Shown here one piece after another: positions 42,027-51,334 of a stretch of DNA of 64,000 nucleotides; the stretch's first letter is position 1, and every line of letters starts with the position of its first letter. Origin of the DNA: Lentzea alba (lineage in GTDB: Bacteria; Actinomycetota; Actinomycetes; Mycobacteriales; Pseudonocardiaceae). The notes under the pieces were generated by a model. The model worked only from the letters and a program-made list of their open reading frames with translations, was not told the origin of the DNA and made no database searches. The position numbers and the translations under genes were made by a program. The stretch is from contig NZ_JAAMPJ010000003.1 in NCBI RefSeq assembly GCF_011067745.1, positions 434,001 through 498,000 on the forward strand, given 5' to 3'.

Positions 42027-43025
42027 ATGAGTCGATCAGTTGGTTTTGTGTTGTCCGCGGCAATGGCGGCAGCGGTCTTCGTCACCGCACCAGCCCACGC
42101 GGCCACGACGATCACGGAGTTCAGCAAGCTTCCCGGTACCACCGGCCAGGAACCGGCAGCGATCAACGACGCGGGCGTCGCGGTGGGATCCGCGACGGTC
42201 GACGGCAAGGTCCGCGCGGTGAGATGGGACACCGACGGCACGGTGAAGGACCTCGGTGGTCCGGCCGACGCGGGATTCGTCAGAGCGAAAGCGATCAACA
42301 GCACGGGCGTCGTCGCCGCCGAGACGTCGGCACCTGGGTTGGTGGCGGTCGCGCTGCGGTTCAACCTGGACGGCACGCACACCGTCCTGAGCTCGCCGCC
42401 GGGTCATCAGAACACGCGCGTCACAGGGATCGACGACGCCGGCGCGGTCTACGGCTGGAGCTTCGAACCGTCGAACCTCGACACGTGGCGTGCGTGGCGG
42501 TGGGACGCGAACGGCACGCGGTCCGAGCTCCCGCTGCCGGCCGGCACCTCCTCCAGTCAGGTCAACGCGGTTTCGCCGAACGGTTTCGCGACCGGCTGGG
42601 TCTACACGGCCGGCGAGTCGACGCGGGCGGTGCGCTGGAACCCGGACGGTTCGTTCACCCTGCTTCCCGGACTGCCCGGCGGTGGTACGGCCCTGGGCCA
42701 AGCCGTGAACCGGCACGGCGACGTGGCCGGCCAGGCGGACATCGGCAATCGGTCCAGGACGGTGAAGTGGGACCGGAACGGGAAGCTGACCGAACTCGGC
42801 GACCAGAGCTACATCGTCTCAATTGACGGCAACGGGTCGGTGGTCGGCACCGTGAACTACGAGCCGGTCCTCTGGAGCACCGAGAACGAGCAGCGGACTC
42901 TTCCCTGGCCGGACGGCGAGTACATCGGGCGTCTCACGGGGATCAACAACGCCGGTGTGATCGTCGGCTACACCGGCTACGAGTCGGTCTCGCCCGTGCG
43001 GGCCTTCAAGTGGGTCGTCAGCTGA
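42027..43025 (+). CDS. Exported HAF-repeat (extracellular repeat) protein
   Basis: 332 residues; ATG at 42027 with SD GGGGGGAC. A Sec signal peptide ends AHA-A near residue 25. The mature part is about six repeats of ~45 residues of the form A.NDAGVAVG....G..RAVRWD.DGTV, the HAF-family unit, which predicts a beta-propeller. Such proteins are extracellular and of unknown function. It stands alone after a terminator and is convergent with the LAL regulator gene. Confidence 0.85.
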   Translation: MSRSVGFVLSAAMAAAVFVTAPAHAATTITEFSKLPGTTGQEPAAINDAGVAVGSATVDGKVRAVRWDTDGTVKDLGGPADAGFVRAKAINSTGVVAAETSAPGLVAVALRFNLDGTHTVLSSPPGHQNTRVTGIDDAGAVYGWSFEPSNLDTWRAWRWDANGTRSELPLPAGTSSSQVNAVSPNGFATGWVYTAGESTRAVRWNPDGSFTLLPGLPGGGTALGQAVNRHGDVAGQADIGNRSRTVKWDRNGKLTELGDQSYIVSIDGNGSVVGTVNYEPVLWSTENEQRTLPWPDGEYIGRLTGINNAGVIVGYTGYESVSPVRAFKWVVS

Positions 43026-43032
43026 ACCGCGA

Positions 43033-45705
43033 CTAGAACCTCGCGTCGCGCAACTGGCGGCGCGAGGTCACGCCGACCTTTCCGAACACCTTGCGCAGGT
43101 GCCATTCCACGGTCCGCGGGCTGATGAACAACCGCGTGCCGATCTCCGGGTTCGAGTAGCCCTCGCGGGCCAGCCGGGCGATCTGGTACTCCTGCGCGGT
43201 CAGTTCGTCGGTGGGGTCGGCGGTGCGTTTGCGGGCCGTTTCGCCGGTCGCCTGCAGTTCGCGCTGAGCGCGGTCGGCGAACGTGGACATGCCACAGGCC
43301 ATGAGCATCTCGTGTGCTGTGCGGAGGTGCTCGCGAGCTTCGACGCGTTGGCCCTCACGGCGCAGCCACTCGCCGTACAGCAGGTGCGCGCGAGCCAGTT
43401 CGGGTTTCAGCGACGTGCGGGCGAAGTGGTCGATCGACTCGCGGAAGCCTTCAGCAGCACCGTTCAGCGCGCGCAGGCGAGCCTTGGCGCCCAACGACCA
43501 GGCGGTGTCGACCCAGTCCGCCGACCGTTCGAGAGCGAGGCCGGCCAGCTCGGCGTCACCGGTGCGGGACGCGGCCTCGGCCAGTTCGGTGGCGATCAGG
43601 CTGCTGTAGCCCAGGGCGTCGGAGTCGAACACGCGCACCGCGGCGTCGCGGGCCATGTCGTGGCGGCCCAGTCCGTTGTGGAGGATCGCGAGCGTCCAGT
43701 CCGCGATGGTCGCGAGCCGGCCCTGACCGTCCGAACGTGCTTGCGCACCAAGGGAGGTGGCCTTGTCCTCACCGCGGAAGGCGGCCTGCAGCAGCATCGC
43801 GTAGCCCACCGGCGGCGTGCCGGTGACCTCGGAGATGCGCACGTCCTCCTCGAGCAAAGCCTGCGCGGCGGCCGGTTCACCGGCCATGAGTTCGTTGTCC
43901 GCCAGGAAGTTCAGCGCGAACTGCAGCTGCACGAGGGCGCCGGCGTCGCGGGAGAGGCGGACCTGCTGCTGGGCGAACGCGCGGCGCGTGTCGAAGTCCC
44001 ACAGCTCGCTCGCGATGATGCCGCCCGCCCGGTTGCCGAACAGCCACGGCACGCGGCTGATGTCGTCGGCGCCGACCTTCAGCCCGCGCACCTCGTCGAG
44101 CGCGCGGGTCATGAGCGGCACGGCGGCTCGGTAGCCCGCGGTGACACGGATCGACAGGGCTTCGAGCACCAGGTCCAGCGCGCACGGCGGCGTGCGCGGC
44201 GGCGGAGCGGTGCGGGCGGCGTCGGCCAGCGGCGAACCGGCCCAGATCGCGGCCGACAGGGCTTCCAGGTGGGTCTCGCGGGCCAGGTCGGCGTCGAACG
44301 GGGCGAGCCGGCGGGCGGCGCTGAACAGCAGCGGCGCGGCGTCGGCGACCCGGCGCCGGTCGAACGCGATGTGCCCGCGCAGGTGCTCGATCTCGGCGCT
44401 GCGCCGCTCGTCCGGCGGACCGGCCTCCACCGCGGACAACAGCCGCAGCGCCGCGTCCAGTGCGCCCGCGTCCCGCTTGGACCGGGCCGCCGCCAGCTCA
44501 CGAGACGCGCGGCGGCCGGGTTCGGGGGTGAGCACGGCGGCCTGTTCGAGGAACGCGGCCGCGGCGAGCAGACCACCGCGAGCCTGGGCGCGCGACGCCG
44601 AGGTCTCCAGGTCGGCGGCGACCTCCTCGTCCGGTGAGGTGGTGCCGTGTGCGCGATGCCACGCGCGGCGGTCCGGGTCGATCGCGGGATCGGTGACGTC
44701 CGCCAGCGCCCGGTGCACGCGCTGACGGTCCACAGCGGACGCCGAGCGGTACACGGCGGAGCGCACCAGTGGATGCCTGAACCGGACCCGTGCGCCGAAC
44801 TCGATCAGGCCGGTGCCGAGCGCGGCGGCCGCGGGATCGGCGCCCAGCCCGAGCAGACCGGCCGCCTGCCACAGCAGGGTCGCGTCCCCGAGCGGTTCGG
44901 CGGCGGCGGTCAGCATCAGCAACCGGGTGTCGGCGGGCAGCGGTTCGATCTGCCGGACGAAGCCCTGCTCGATCCGGCTGGTCAACGGCCCGGAGTCGAG
45001 CCCGTCCGCCAGTTCGGCGGTCGTCCACGCGCGCGGCAGCTCCAGCAACGCCAGCGGGTTGCCGCGGGCCTCGGCGACGATCCGGTCGCGCACCCGGCCG
45101 TCCACCGGTCCCTTGATCACCGACTCCAGCAAGGCACGGGAGTCGGCGTCGTCCAGGCCGCGCACGAACAGCTCGGGCAGCCCGTCGAGGTGGTCGTTGC
45201 CCTCGCGCAGCACGAAGACCAGCGCGATCCGTTCCGCGAGCAGTCTGCGGGCGACGAACCCGAGCACCGCGGACGACATCGAGTCGAGCCACTGGGCGTC
45301 GTCGACCAGGCACACCAGCGGTTGTTCGTCGGCGACCTCGGCGAGCAGCGTCAGCACCGCCAGCCCCACCATGAACCGCGTCGGCCGAGGTCCGGTGGCC
45401 ATCCCGAACGCGGTGCCGAGCGCTTCTCGTTGCGGTGCGGGCAGCCGGTCCAGCCGGTCGAGGAACGGCACGCACAGCTGGTGCAGCCCGGCGTAGGGGA
45501 ACGCGCTTTCGGCCTCCACCCCGGCGGCCCGCGCGACGCGGAACCCGGAGGCCCGCTCCGACACGTGGTCGAGCAGCGCGGTCTTGCCGATTCCGGCCTC
45601 ACCCCGCAGGACCAGCACCTGACCCGCGCCCGTCCGCGCCTGCGTGAGCAGCCGGTCAAGCGTCTCGCCCTCAGCGCGTCTGCCGAGCAGACCTTCGTCC
45701 GACAC
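43033..45705 (-). CDS. LAL-type LuxR-family regulator with N-terminal ATPase
   Basis: About 890 residues from GTG 45705; GTG 45747 would add 14 residues and neither has an SD. Walker A GEAGIGKTALL (near residues 35-42), Walker B-like VCLVDDAQWLD and the sensor region follow. The long middle is a TPR-like helical array. The C-terminal LuxR HTH is LTAQEYQIARLAREGYSNPE then LFISPRTVEWHLRKVFGKV. LAL proteins are large ATP-binding activators responding to a small ligand (MalT-like) and often act on adjacent genes. It is divergent from the VOC/reductase/VOC/LRR run, its likely target. Confidence 0.92.
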   Translation of the reverse strand: MSDEGLLGRRAEGETLDRLLTQARTGAGQVLVLRGEAGIGKTALLDHVSERASGFRVARAAGVEAESAFPYAGLHQLCVPFLDRLDRLPAPQREALGTAFGMATGPRPTRFMVGLAVLTLLAEVADEQPLVCLVDDAQWLDSMSSAVLGFVARRLLAERIALVFVLREGNDHLDGLPELFVRGLDDADSRALLESVIKGPVDGRVRDRIVAEARGNPLALLELPRAWTTAELADGLDSGPLTSRIEQGFVRQIEPLPADTRLLMLTAAAEPLGDATLLWQAAGLLGLGADPAAAALGTGLIEFGARVRFRHPLVRSAVYRSASAVDRQRVHRALADVTDPAIDPDRRAWHRAHGTTSPDEEVAADLETSASRAQARGGLLAAAAFLEQAAVLTPEPGRRASRELAAARSKRDAGALDAALRLLSAVEAGPPDERRSAEIEHLRGHIAFDRRRVADAAPLLFSAARRLAPFDADLARETHLEALSAAIWAGSPLADAARTAPPPRTPPCALDLVLEALSIRVTAGYRAAVPLMTRALDEVRGLKVGADDISRVPWLFGNRAGGIIASELWDFDTRRAFAQQQVRLSRDAGALVQLQFALNFLADNELMAGEPAAAQALLEEDVRISEVTGTPPVGYAMLLQAAFRGEDKATSLGAQARSDGQGRLATIADWTLAILHNGLGRHDMARDAAVRVFDSDALGYSSLIATELAEAASRTGDAELAGLALERSADWVDTAWSLGAKARLRALNGAAEGFRESIDHFARTSLKPELARAHLLYGEWLRREGQRVEAREHLRTAHEMLMACGMSTFADRAQRELQATGETARKRTADPTDELTAQEYQIARLAREGYSNPEIGTRLFISPRTVEWHLRKVFGKVGVTSRRQLRDARF

Positions 45706-45817
45706 GGGTCCGAGCCTACGGGCCAGGGGGCGACCAGGGAGTTCCACGGGTTCGAGCGACCCCCTGGCGCGAGCAATCTCAACTCATCGAAGAAACGACC
45801 GAAGGAGTTGAACCCCG

Positions 45818-46264
45818 ATGGACTACAAGTTCGAGGTGGCCGTCATCCCGGTGAGCGACGTCGACCGGGCCATCCACTTCTACAAGACGCTCGGCTGGCG
45901 CCAGGACGCCGAGTTCGCCGACGACGAGGGCTACCGGCTCACCCAGTTCACCCCGCCCGGTTCGCCCGCGTCGATCATCTTCGGCACCGGCGTGACGAAC
46001 GCGGTGCCGGGCAGCACCGAGGGCCTGCACCTGATCGTCGACGACGTCGTGGCCGCCCGCGAGGACCTGGTCGGACGCGGTGTCGAGGTCAGCGAGATCT
46101 TCCACGACAAGACCGGCATCTTCCACCACGCCGGCACCGACGCGAGGGTCGACGGCCCCGCTCCCGACCGCACTAGCTACGGCTCGTACCTCTCGTTCAG
46201 CGACCCCGACGGCAACGGCTGGGTGCTGCAGGAGGTCACGACGCGCCTCCCGGGACGTGTGTGA
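45818..46264 (+). CDS. VOC-family protein 1
   Basis: 148 residues; ATG after SD GAAGGAG. It has the bleomycin-resistance/dioxygenase fold: VAVIPVSDVDRAIHFYKTLG, YRLTQFTPPGSPASIIFGTG and SFSDPDGNGWVLQEVTTRLP. A metal-ligand pattern (H in GLHLIVDDV, E in LQEV) is present, so glutathione/mycothiol transfer or dioxygenation is possible. It is closely similar to the second VOC gene two genes downstream. The stop overlaps the reductase-like start by one base (TGATG). Confidence 0.88.
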   Translation: MDYKFEVAVIPVSDVDRAIHFYKTLGWRQDAEFADDEGYRLTQFTPPGSPASIIFGTGVTNAVPGSTEGLHLIVDDVVAAREDLVGRGVEVSEIFHDKTGIFHHAGTDARVDGPAPDRTSYGSYLSFSDPDGNGWVLQEVTTRLPGRV

Positions 46265-47604
46265 TGCACCAGTACGACGTCATCGTCATCGGCGGCGGGT
46301 CACCCGGCGAGCACTTCGCCGCCGCCGTCGCCGACGGGGGGCTGCGAGTGGCCCTGGTCGAGCGCGAACTGCTCGGCGGCGAGTGCTCGTTCTGGGCGTG
46401 CATTCCGTCCAAGACGCTGTTGCGGCCCGGCGAGGCCGTCGCCGCAGCGCAGGACGTGCCTGGCGCGCGTGAGGCGATCACCGGCAAGATCGACGCCAAG
46501 GCCGTGCTGGCCTGGCGCGACTTCATGGTGTCGTCGTACGACGACGCGGGCGGCGAGAAGTGGGCCCGTGAAGCCGGCATCGACGTGCTGCGCGGTGACG
46601 GACGCATCGCGGGTCCGAACACCGTGGCGGTGGGCGACCAGACCTACACGGCCGACCACATCGTGATCGCCACCGGCTCGGAGGTGTTCATCCCGCCGAT
46701 CCCCGGTCTGCGCGAGCTCGACTTCTGGACGAACCGCGAGGCCACCGGTGTGCAGGAGATCCCTGGCAGGCTGCTGATCCTGGGCGGCGGACCGGTGGGT
46801 GTCGAGATGGCGCAGGCGTTCCTGCGTCTCGGTGCCGAGGTCGCCCTGGTCGAGGGCGCCGACCGGTTGCTGCCCCGCGAACCGGAGGCGGCCGGCCGCG
46901 CGCTCACCGAGGCATTGGCAGCGGAAGGCGTCGAGCTGCACCTCGGCGTGCACGCCACCGCCGCCCGGTTCGAGAACGACGAGTACGTGCTCGACCTCCC
47001 GGACGGCACCCGGCTGCGCGGCGACAAGCTCCTCGTCGCCACCGGCCGCCGGCCGCGGGTCACCGGCATCGGGCTCGAAACCGTTGGTGTCGAACCGAAT
47101 CCGCACGGCCTGAGCACCGACGAACGGATGAACGTGACCGACGGGATCTGGGCGGTCGGCGACGTCACGGGCCAGTGGAACCTGACCCACGTCGGCAAGT
47201 ACCAGGGCCGGGTCGCCGCCGCGAACATCCTGGGCCGACCGGCGAAGGTCGACTACAGCGCCGTTCCGCGAGTCGTGTTCACCTCGCCGGAAGTCGCCGC
47301 GGTCGGTGCGGCAGAAGGAAAGTACACCGCGACCGCCCACCTGTCCGGTGTCGCGCGCACGGCGACCTACACCCGTGAGTACGCCACGCGACCCGGTTTC
47401 CTGACCCTCGTGTCCGACGGCGAAGTCCTCACGGGCGCCTACGCCGTCGGCCCCGAAGCGGGGGAGTGGCTGCAGCAGGCCACCGTCGCGATCCGCGCGA
47501 AGCTCCCGCTGCCGTTGCTGCTCGACGTCATCCAACCGTTCCCCACCTTTTCGGAGGCGTTCCTCAACGCTCTCCGCGACCTGGCAAAGGAAGTAGCGAA
47601 GTGA
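46264..47604 (+). CDS. Pyridine-nucleotide-disulfide-oxidoreductase-like flavoprotein
   Basis: 446 residues. FAD motif DVIVIGGGSPGEHFAAAVA, redox-active pair C41/C46 in GGECSFWACIPSKTLL, NAD motif LLILGGGPVGVEMAQAFLRL and GIWAVGDVTGQWNLTHVGKY are all in place. The C-terminal dimerisation domain has FPTFSEAFLNAL where lipoamide or mercuric reductases have HPT..E, so the catalytic histidine is replaced by phenylalanine. It may therefore reduce a quinone or a different acceptor rather than a disulfide. It sits between two VOC genes and is coupled to both (TGATG and GTGA). Confidence 0.87.
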   Translation: MHQYDVIVIGGGSPGEHFAAAVADGGLRVALVERELLGGECSFWACIPSKTLLRPGEAVAAAQDVPGAREAITGKIDAKAVLAWRDFMVSSYDDAGGEKWAREAGIDVLRGDGRIAGPNTVAVGDQTYTADHIVIATGSEVFIPPIPGLRELDFWTNREATGVQEIPGRLLILGGGPVGVEMAQAFLRLGAEVALVEGADRLLPREPEAAGRALTEALAAEGVELHLGVHATAARFENDEYVLDLPDGTRLRGDKLLVATGRRPRVTGIGLETVGVEPNPHGLSTDERMNVTDGIWAVGDVTGQWNLTHVGKYQGRVAAANILGRPAKVDYSAVPRVVFTSPEVAAVGAAEGKYTATAHLSGVARTATYTREYATRPGFLTLVSDGEVLTGAYAVGPEAGEWLQQATVAIRAKLPLPLLLDVIQPFPTFSEAFLNALRDLAKEVAK

Positions 47605-48197
47605 AGAACCTGGCAGAGATCGACATGAAGCTGGAAGTCACCGTCATCGGAGTCACCGACGTCGAGCGCGCCAAGGAGTTCTACAGCCGGCTCGGCTGGC
47701 GCCAGGACGTCACCCCGCCGTGGGTCGTGCAGTTCACCCCGCACGGTTCGAACGCGTCCATCCACTTCGGTGAGGGCGTCACGACCGCGGCACCCGGTTC
47801 GGGACGGCACTTCCTGATCGTCTCGGACATCGTCGAGACGCACGAGGCGTTGCTCGCCGCCGGCGTCAAGGTCGGCCCGCTCTACCACGGCGGCCCCGAC
47901 GGTCCCGTCGAAGGCGCGGACCCCGACCGGCGCAGCTACTTCACCCGCGCCGAGTTCGCCGACCCGGACGGCAACCTGTGGATCCTGCAGGAGGTCACGA
48001 CCCGGCTGCCCGGCCGCGTCGACGCCGACGACACGTCCTACGGGTCGATCACCGACCTGGCCTCGGCGTTGCGCCGCGCCGCGGTGGCGCACGGCGAGCA
48101 CGAGAAGCGCAACGGCGGCGAGTACGACGAGAACTGGCCGGACTGGTACGCCGAGCACATGGTCAAAGAGCAGACGGGCGAGCAGCTGCCGCAGTAG
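47601..48197 (+). CDS. VOC-family protein 2
   Basis: 198 residues from a GTG overlapping the reductase-like stop. The first ~140 residues repeat the VOC protein 1 pattern (VTVIGVTDVERAKEFYSRLG; AEFADPDGNLWILQEVTTRLP). A C-terminal extension of ~55 residues (ALRRAAVAHGEHEKRNGGEY..WPDWYAEHMVKEQ) resembles an alpha-helical tail found in some actinomycete VOC proteins. The pair probably arose by duplication. Confidence 0.85.
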   Translation: MKNLAEIDMKLEVTVIGVTDVERAKEFYSRLGWRQDVTPPWVVQFTPHGSNASIHFGEGVTTAAPGSGRHFLIVSDIVETHEALLAAGVKVGPLYHGGPDGPVEGADPDRRSYFTRAEFADPDGNLWILQEVTTRLPGRVDADDTSYGSITDLASALRRAAVAHGEHEKRNGGEYDENWPDWYAEHMVKEQTGEQLPQ

Positions 48198-48206
48198 GTT
48201 GCGGGA

Positions 48207-50249
48207 GTGATCCCCGAAGTCGAAAGAGCGCTGCGCGGAACGCCGACCAGGTTGGCGTTCCGCGCGCTTTGTGCTGCCGTCACGAGAGCCGGTGCGCAAC
48301 CGGAACTCCTTGCGTGGTGCGAAGAACAACTCTCCGCCTGGCCGGACGAGACGCGTCAGGCACCGTGGTCCTGGCTCGCCGCATTGGAGTCCGGTTTCAC
48401 CAAACCGGTGTGGCGACTGGTCCGATCGCTCGACCTCCGCGGCGACCACAACGGACTGCGCAAGCTGTCGCTGCCGGATCCGCGCGTCCGTGCGGAGGTA
48501 CGGGCGGTGAGTCATCTGCAGCTCGGTTGGTACGACCACGAGCAGGCGGCGGCCCTCGCGGAGAACGCCGAACACTGGGAACACCTGCGCTCCGCCGAGT
48601 TCAGCGGCTTGATGGAGTTCGACGCCGCCGCACTCGCCCGGTTCGCGGCCGGTGAGGCGGTCACGCGGCTCGAGTCGCTGGTGGCCGTGCGGGCGTGGGA
48701 AAGCTTGTGGCACTTCGAGATTCCGCCGATCCTGATCGACCGGCCGACCCGGTTGCGGCACGCCGGCCTGCGCGCACCCGACCTGATTCACCTGCTGCGC
48801 AACGACCTGGCGCCGGACCTGACGTCCGCCGAGGTGCTCGTGGCGAGTCTGGAGGAGGCTCGCGAACTGGCCGCCTGCCCGCAGCTGGCCGCGCTGGACC
48901 GGCTCGCGATCGGGTTCCGCTGCGGCCGTGACGGCAAGTCGCCGCTGTGGAGGTCGTTCTTCGGCAACGTCATCGAGGCCGACGACGTCGCGTGCGAGGA
49001 GTTCTTCTCCCTCGCGAAACTCACGAACCTGCGCAGCCTGACGGCCCACGGCACGTCCATGGGGATGGGCCGCGAAGGACTCGGCGCGCGAGGCGTGGAG
49101 GCGATCGCCGGAAGTGGTGTGGTGGAGCGGCTTTCCGAGCTGACGCTGCGCACGCTCCCCATCGGCGACGAGGCGATCGCACGCGTGCTGGGTGCTGTTG
49201 ATCCCGCGACCGTCGAGAAGATCGTGCTCGCCGACCTCGTCGCCACCGACCGCGCCGCGGACGCGGTGGCCGCGGACTACCCCCGGCTGCGGTACCTCGA
49301 CCTGAGCAAGAACAAGTTCGGTGCGGAAGGCGTGCGGAAACTCCTCGCCGCACGCCTGCCCGCACTCGAACACCTCGACCTCAGCGGCGGCAGTGGTGGT
49401 TCGCCGCACTACAGCCGTGGGGACATGCAGCCGATCGGGGACGCGGGCGCGCAAACCGTCGCACGGTCGTGCCTTGCGTTGAAGACGTTGGACCTTTCCG
49501 CGACCGGGCTCACCAGTGCAGGGCTGAGCGCGGTGCTGGAGCTGCCGCTGGAAACCCTGGTCGTGTCGGGCAATCCGCTGGGCGGTCTGACTTCCGCGCC
49601 GGACGCGGCGGCGTGGCGCACGCTGCGGACGTGGCACCTGGACGACTGCGCTCTCGGGGACGCCGACCTCTCCTCGCTGCCAGCGTCAGCCCCGCTGCTC
49701 GACAGCCTTTCGTTGTCCTACAACAACATCGGTTCGAACGGCGCCCGCGCGCTCGCCGAGTGGCCGGTGCTGCCACAACTGTGGGAGCTCGGCCTGCACG
49801 ACAACGTCATCGGTGACGACGGCCTGGTGGATCTCGCCCGGTCCCGCGCGGCGCAGCGGCTGCTGGAGCTCGACCTGGAACAGGACGTCTGGACCGCGAA
49901 CCACCGCCGCAACAGCGCGTCGTTGCCGGCGGAGGTGGTGGCCGTGGAGTCGTTCCCGAACCTCGACGCGATGTTCCTCGGCGTCATCGACGGCTATCAC
50001 GGCTCCCGTTCGTCCTGCGGATTTCCCGTCGAGAGGCACGAGGAACTGATCAGGACCGGGCGGCCGGAGCTCGTCGCGTTCCTCGAGCACGTCGAGCCTC
50101 ACGACCTGCTTCCGGACGAGAATCCGGATCCGGACCCGCCGTCGGAGGACTTCCGCGCCGGACGCGCCGAGAAGTACGCGAAGGACTTCGCCGAAGCCGA
50201 GGAGTTCGCCGACCGGATGCGGTCGGACGACATCGGGTGGCCGCCCTAG
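48207..50249 (+). CDS. Intracellular leucine-rich-repeat (ribonuclease-inhibitor-like) protein
   Basis: 680 residues from GTG 48207, nine bases after the VOC 2 stop. There is no signal peptide or membrane segment. Residues ~1-180 are a helical lead-in. From ~270 to ~560 there are LRR units, e.g. LRYLDLSKNKFGAEGVRKLL, LKTLDLSATGLTSAGLSAVL, LDSLSLSYNNIGSNGARAL. The tail is acidic (DENPDPDPPSEDF). LRR proteins mediate protein binding; in actinomycetes RNI-type proteins have mostly unknown roles. Its position as the last gene of the VOC/reductase run is unusual. Confidence 0.82.
   Translation: MIPEVERALRGTPTRLAFRALCAAVTRAGAQPELLAWCEEQLSAWPDETRQAPWSWLAALESGFTKPVWRLVRSLDLRGDHNGLRKLSLPDPRVRAEVRAVSHLQLGWYDHEQAAALAENAEHWEHLRSAEFSGLMEFDAAALARFAAGEAVTRLESLVAVRAWESLWHFEIPPILIDRPTRLRHAGLRAPDLIHLLRNDLAPDLTSAEVLVASLEEARELAACPQLAALDRLAIGFRCGRDGKSPLWRSFFGNVIEADDVACEEFFSLAKLTNLRSLTAHGTSMGMGREGLGARGVEAIAGSGVVERLSELTLRTLPIGDEAIARVLGAVDPATVEKIVLADLVATDRAADAVAADYPRLRYLDLSKNKFGAEGVRKLLAARLPALEHLDLSGGSGGSPHYSRGDMQPIGDAGAQTVARSCLALKTLDLSATGLTSAGLSAVLELPLETLVVSGNPLGGLTSAPDAAAWRTLRTWHLDDCALGDADLSSLPASAPLLDSLSLSYNNIGSNGARALAEWPVLPQLWELGLHDNVIGDDGLVDLARSRAAQRLLELDLEQDVWTANHRRNSASLPAEVVAVESFPNLDAMFLGVIDGYHGSRSSCGFPVERHEELIRTGRPELVAFLEHVEPHDLLPDENPDPDPPSEDFRAGRAEKYAKDFAEAEEFADRMRSDDIGWPP
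48233..48265 (+). repeat. Strong inverted repeat within the first codons of the LRR gene
   Basis: GCGCGGAACGCC (48233-48244) and GGCGTTCCGCGC (48254-48265) form a perfect 12-bp stem with a nine-base loop. It is inside the coding region, about codons 9-20. It could attenuate transcription from the VOC genes into the LRR gene or hinder early elongation. Confidence 0.6.
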
Positions 50250-50315
50250 GGGTCGTCCCTGATGCGTCGGGGCGTTGTCGCGGCTTAACTTCCTGGGCAA
50301 GCGAGGGAGGCCGCG

Positions 50316-51284
50316 ATGAAGGCGATCGTCCAGGACAGATACGGCTCGGCGGACGTGCTGGAGCTGCGAGAGGTCGAACGGCCCGTACCGGCGGCGGGTG
50401 AGGTGCTGGTACGGGTGCGGGCGTCGTCGGTGAACGCCGCCGACTGGCACATCATGCGTGGCGACCCGTACTTCGCCCGGCTGTTCCTCGGGTTGCGCGG
50501 GCCGAAGTCACGGATTCGCGGCATGGACTTCGCGGGCGTGATCGAGGCCGTCGGGCCCGGCGTGAGCGGGATGCTGCAGGTGGGGGACGAGGTGTTCGGC
50601 GAGGTCGAGGGGTCCTTCGCCGAGTACGTCCGGGTGCCCGCGGCGCTGGTGGAACGCAAGCCGGTGAACCTGACGTTCGAGCAGGCGGCGACGCTGCCGC
50701 TGGCGGGCAACACCGCGTGGATGGGACTGCGCGACCTGCAGGCCGGGCAGCAGGTGCTGATCAACGGCGCGTCCGGCGGTGTCGGGCTGATGGCGGTGCA
50801 GATCGCCAAGGCGCGCAAGGCGATCGTGACCGGGGTGTGCAGCACGCGCAACGTCGAGCAGGTCCGGTCGGCAGGCGCCGACGTGGTGATCGACTACAAG
50901 ACCGCGGACTTCACTCAGGGCGGCGAACGCTATGACGTCGTCTTCGACCTGGTCGGCAACCGGTCGATGAGCGCGTTGCGCGGCCTGCTCACCCCGGACG
51001 GCACGCTGGTGCTCTCCGGCGGCGGCAGCTTCACCGGTGGCGCGTTGTTCGGCCCGTACCGGTTGATCATCCAGGGCAAGGTGCTCGGCCCGTTCGCGCG
51101 GCAGCGGCTCGTGGTGCTGGAAGCCAAGCCCAGCAAGGAGAACCTGGCCGCACTGCGCGACCTCGCCGAGTCGGGACGGCTGGTGCCGGTGATCGAGCGG
51201 ACCTACCCGCTGACCGAGGCGCCCGACGCGATCCGGCACGTCGAGTCGGCGCACGCGCGGGCGAAGGTCGTGATCACGGCCTGA
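50316..51284 (+). CDS. Zinc-free MDR-family NAD(P)H:quinone oxidoreductase
   Basis: 322 residues; ATG after SD GAGGGAGG. N-terminal GroES-like domain (EVLVRVRASSVNAADWHIMR), without the zinc-binding cysteine cluster, and a Rossmann motif INGASGGVGLMAVQIAKARK. It resembles QOR/zeta-crystallin enzymes, reducing quinones or enones with NADPH. It is a single gene with no clear link to its neighbours. Confidence 0.9.
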   Translation: MKAIVQDRYGSADVLELREVERPVPAAGEVLVRVRASSVNAADWHIMRGDPYFARLFLGLRGPKSRIRGMDFAGVIEAVGPGVSGMLQVGDEVFGEVEGSFAEYVRVPAALVERKPVNLTFEQAATLPLAGNTAWMGLRDLQAGQQVLINGASGGVGLMAVQIAKARKAIVTGVCSTRNVEQVRSAGADVVIDYKTADFTQGGERYDVVFDLVGNRSMSALRGLLTPDGTLVLSGGGSFTGGALFGPYRLIIQGKVLGPFARQRLVVLEAKPSKENLAALRDLAESGRLVPVIERTYPLTEAPDAIRHVESAHARAKVVITA

Positions 51285-51334
51285 CCGCGGAAATTCCCTG
51301 GCGCTCGGCGGGGCGCGGCGGCGAGGATCCGCGG

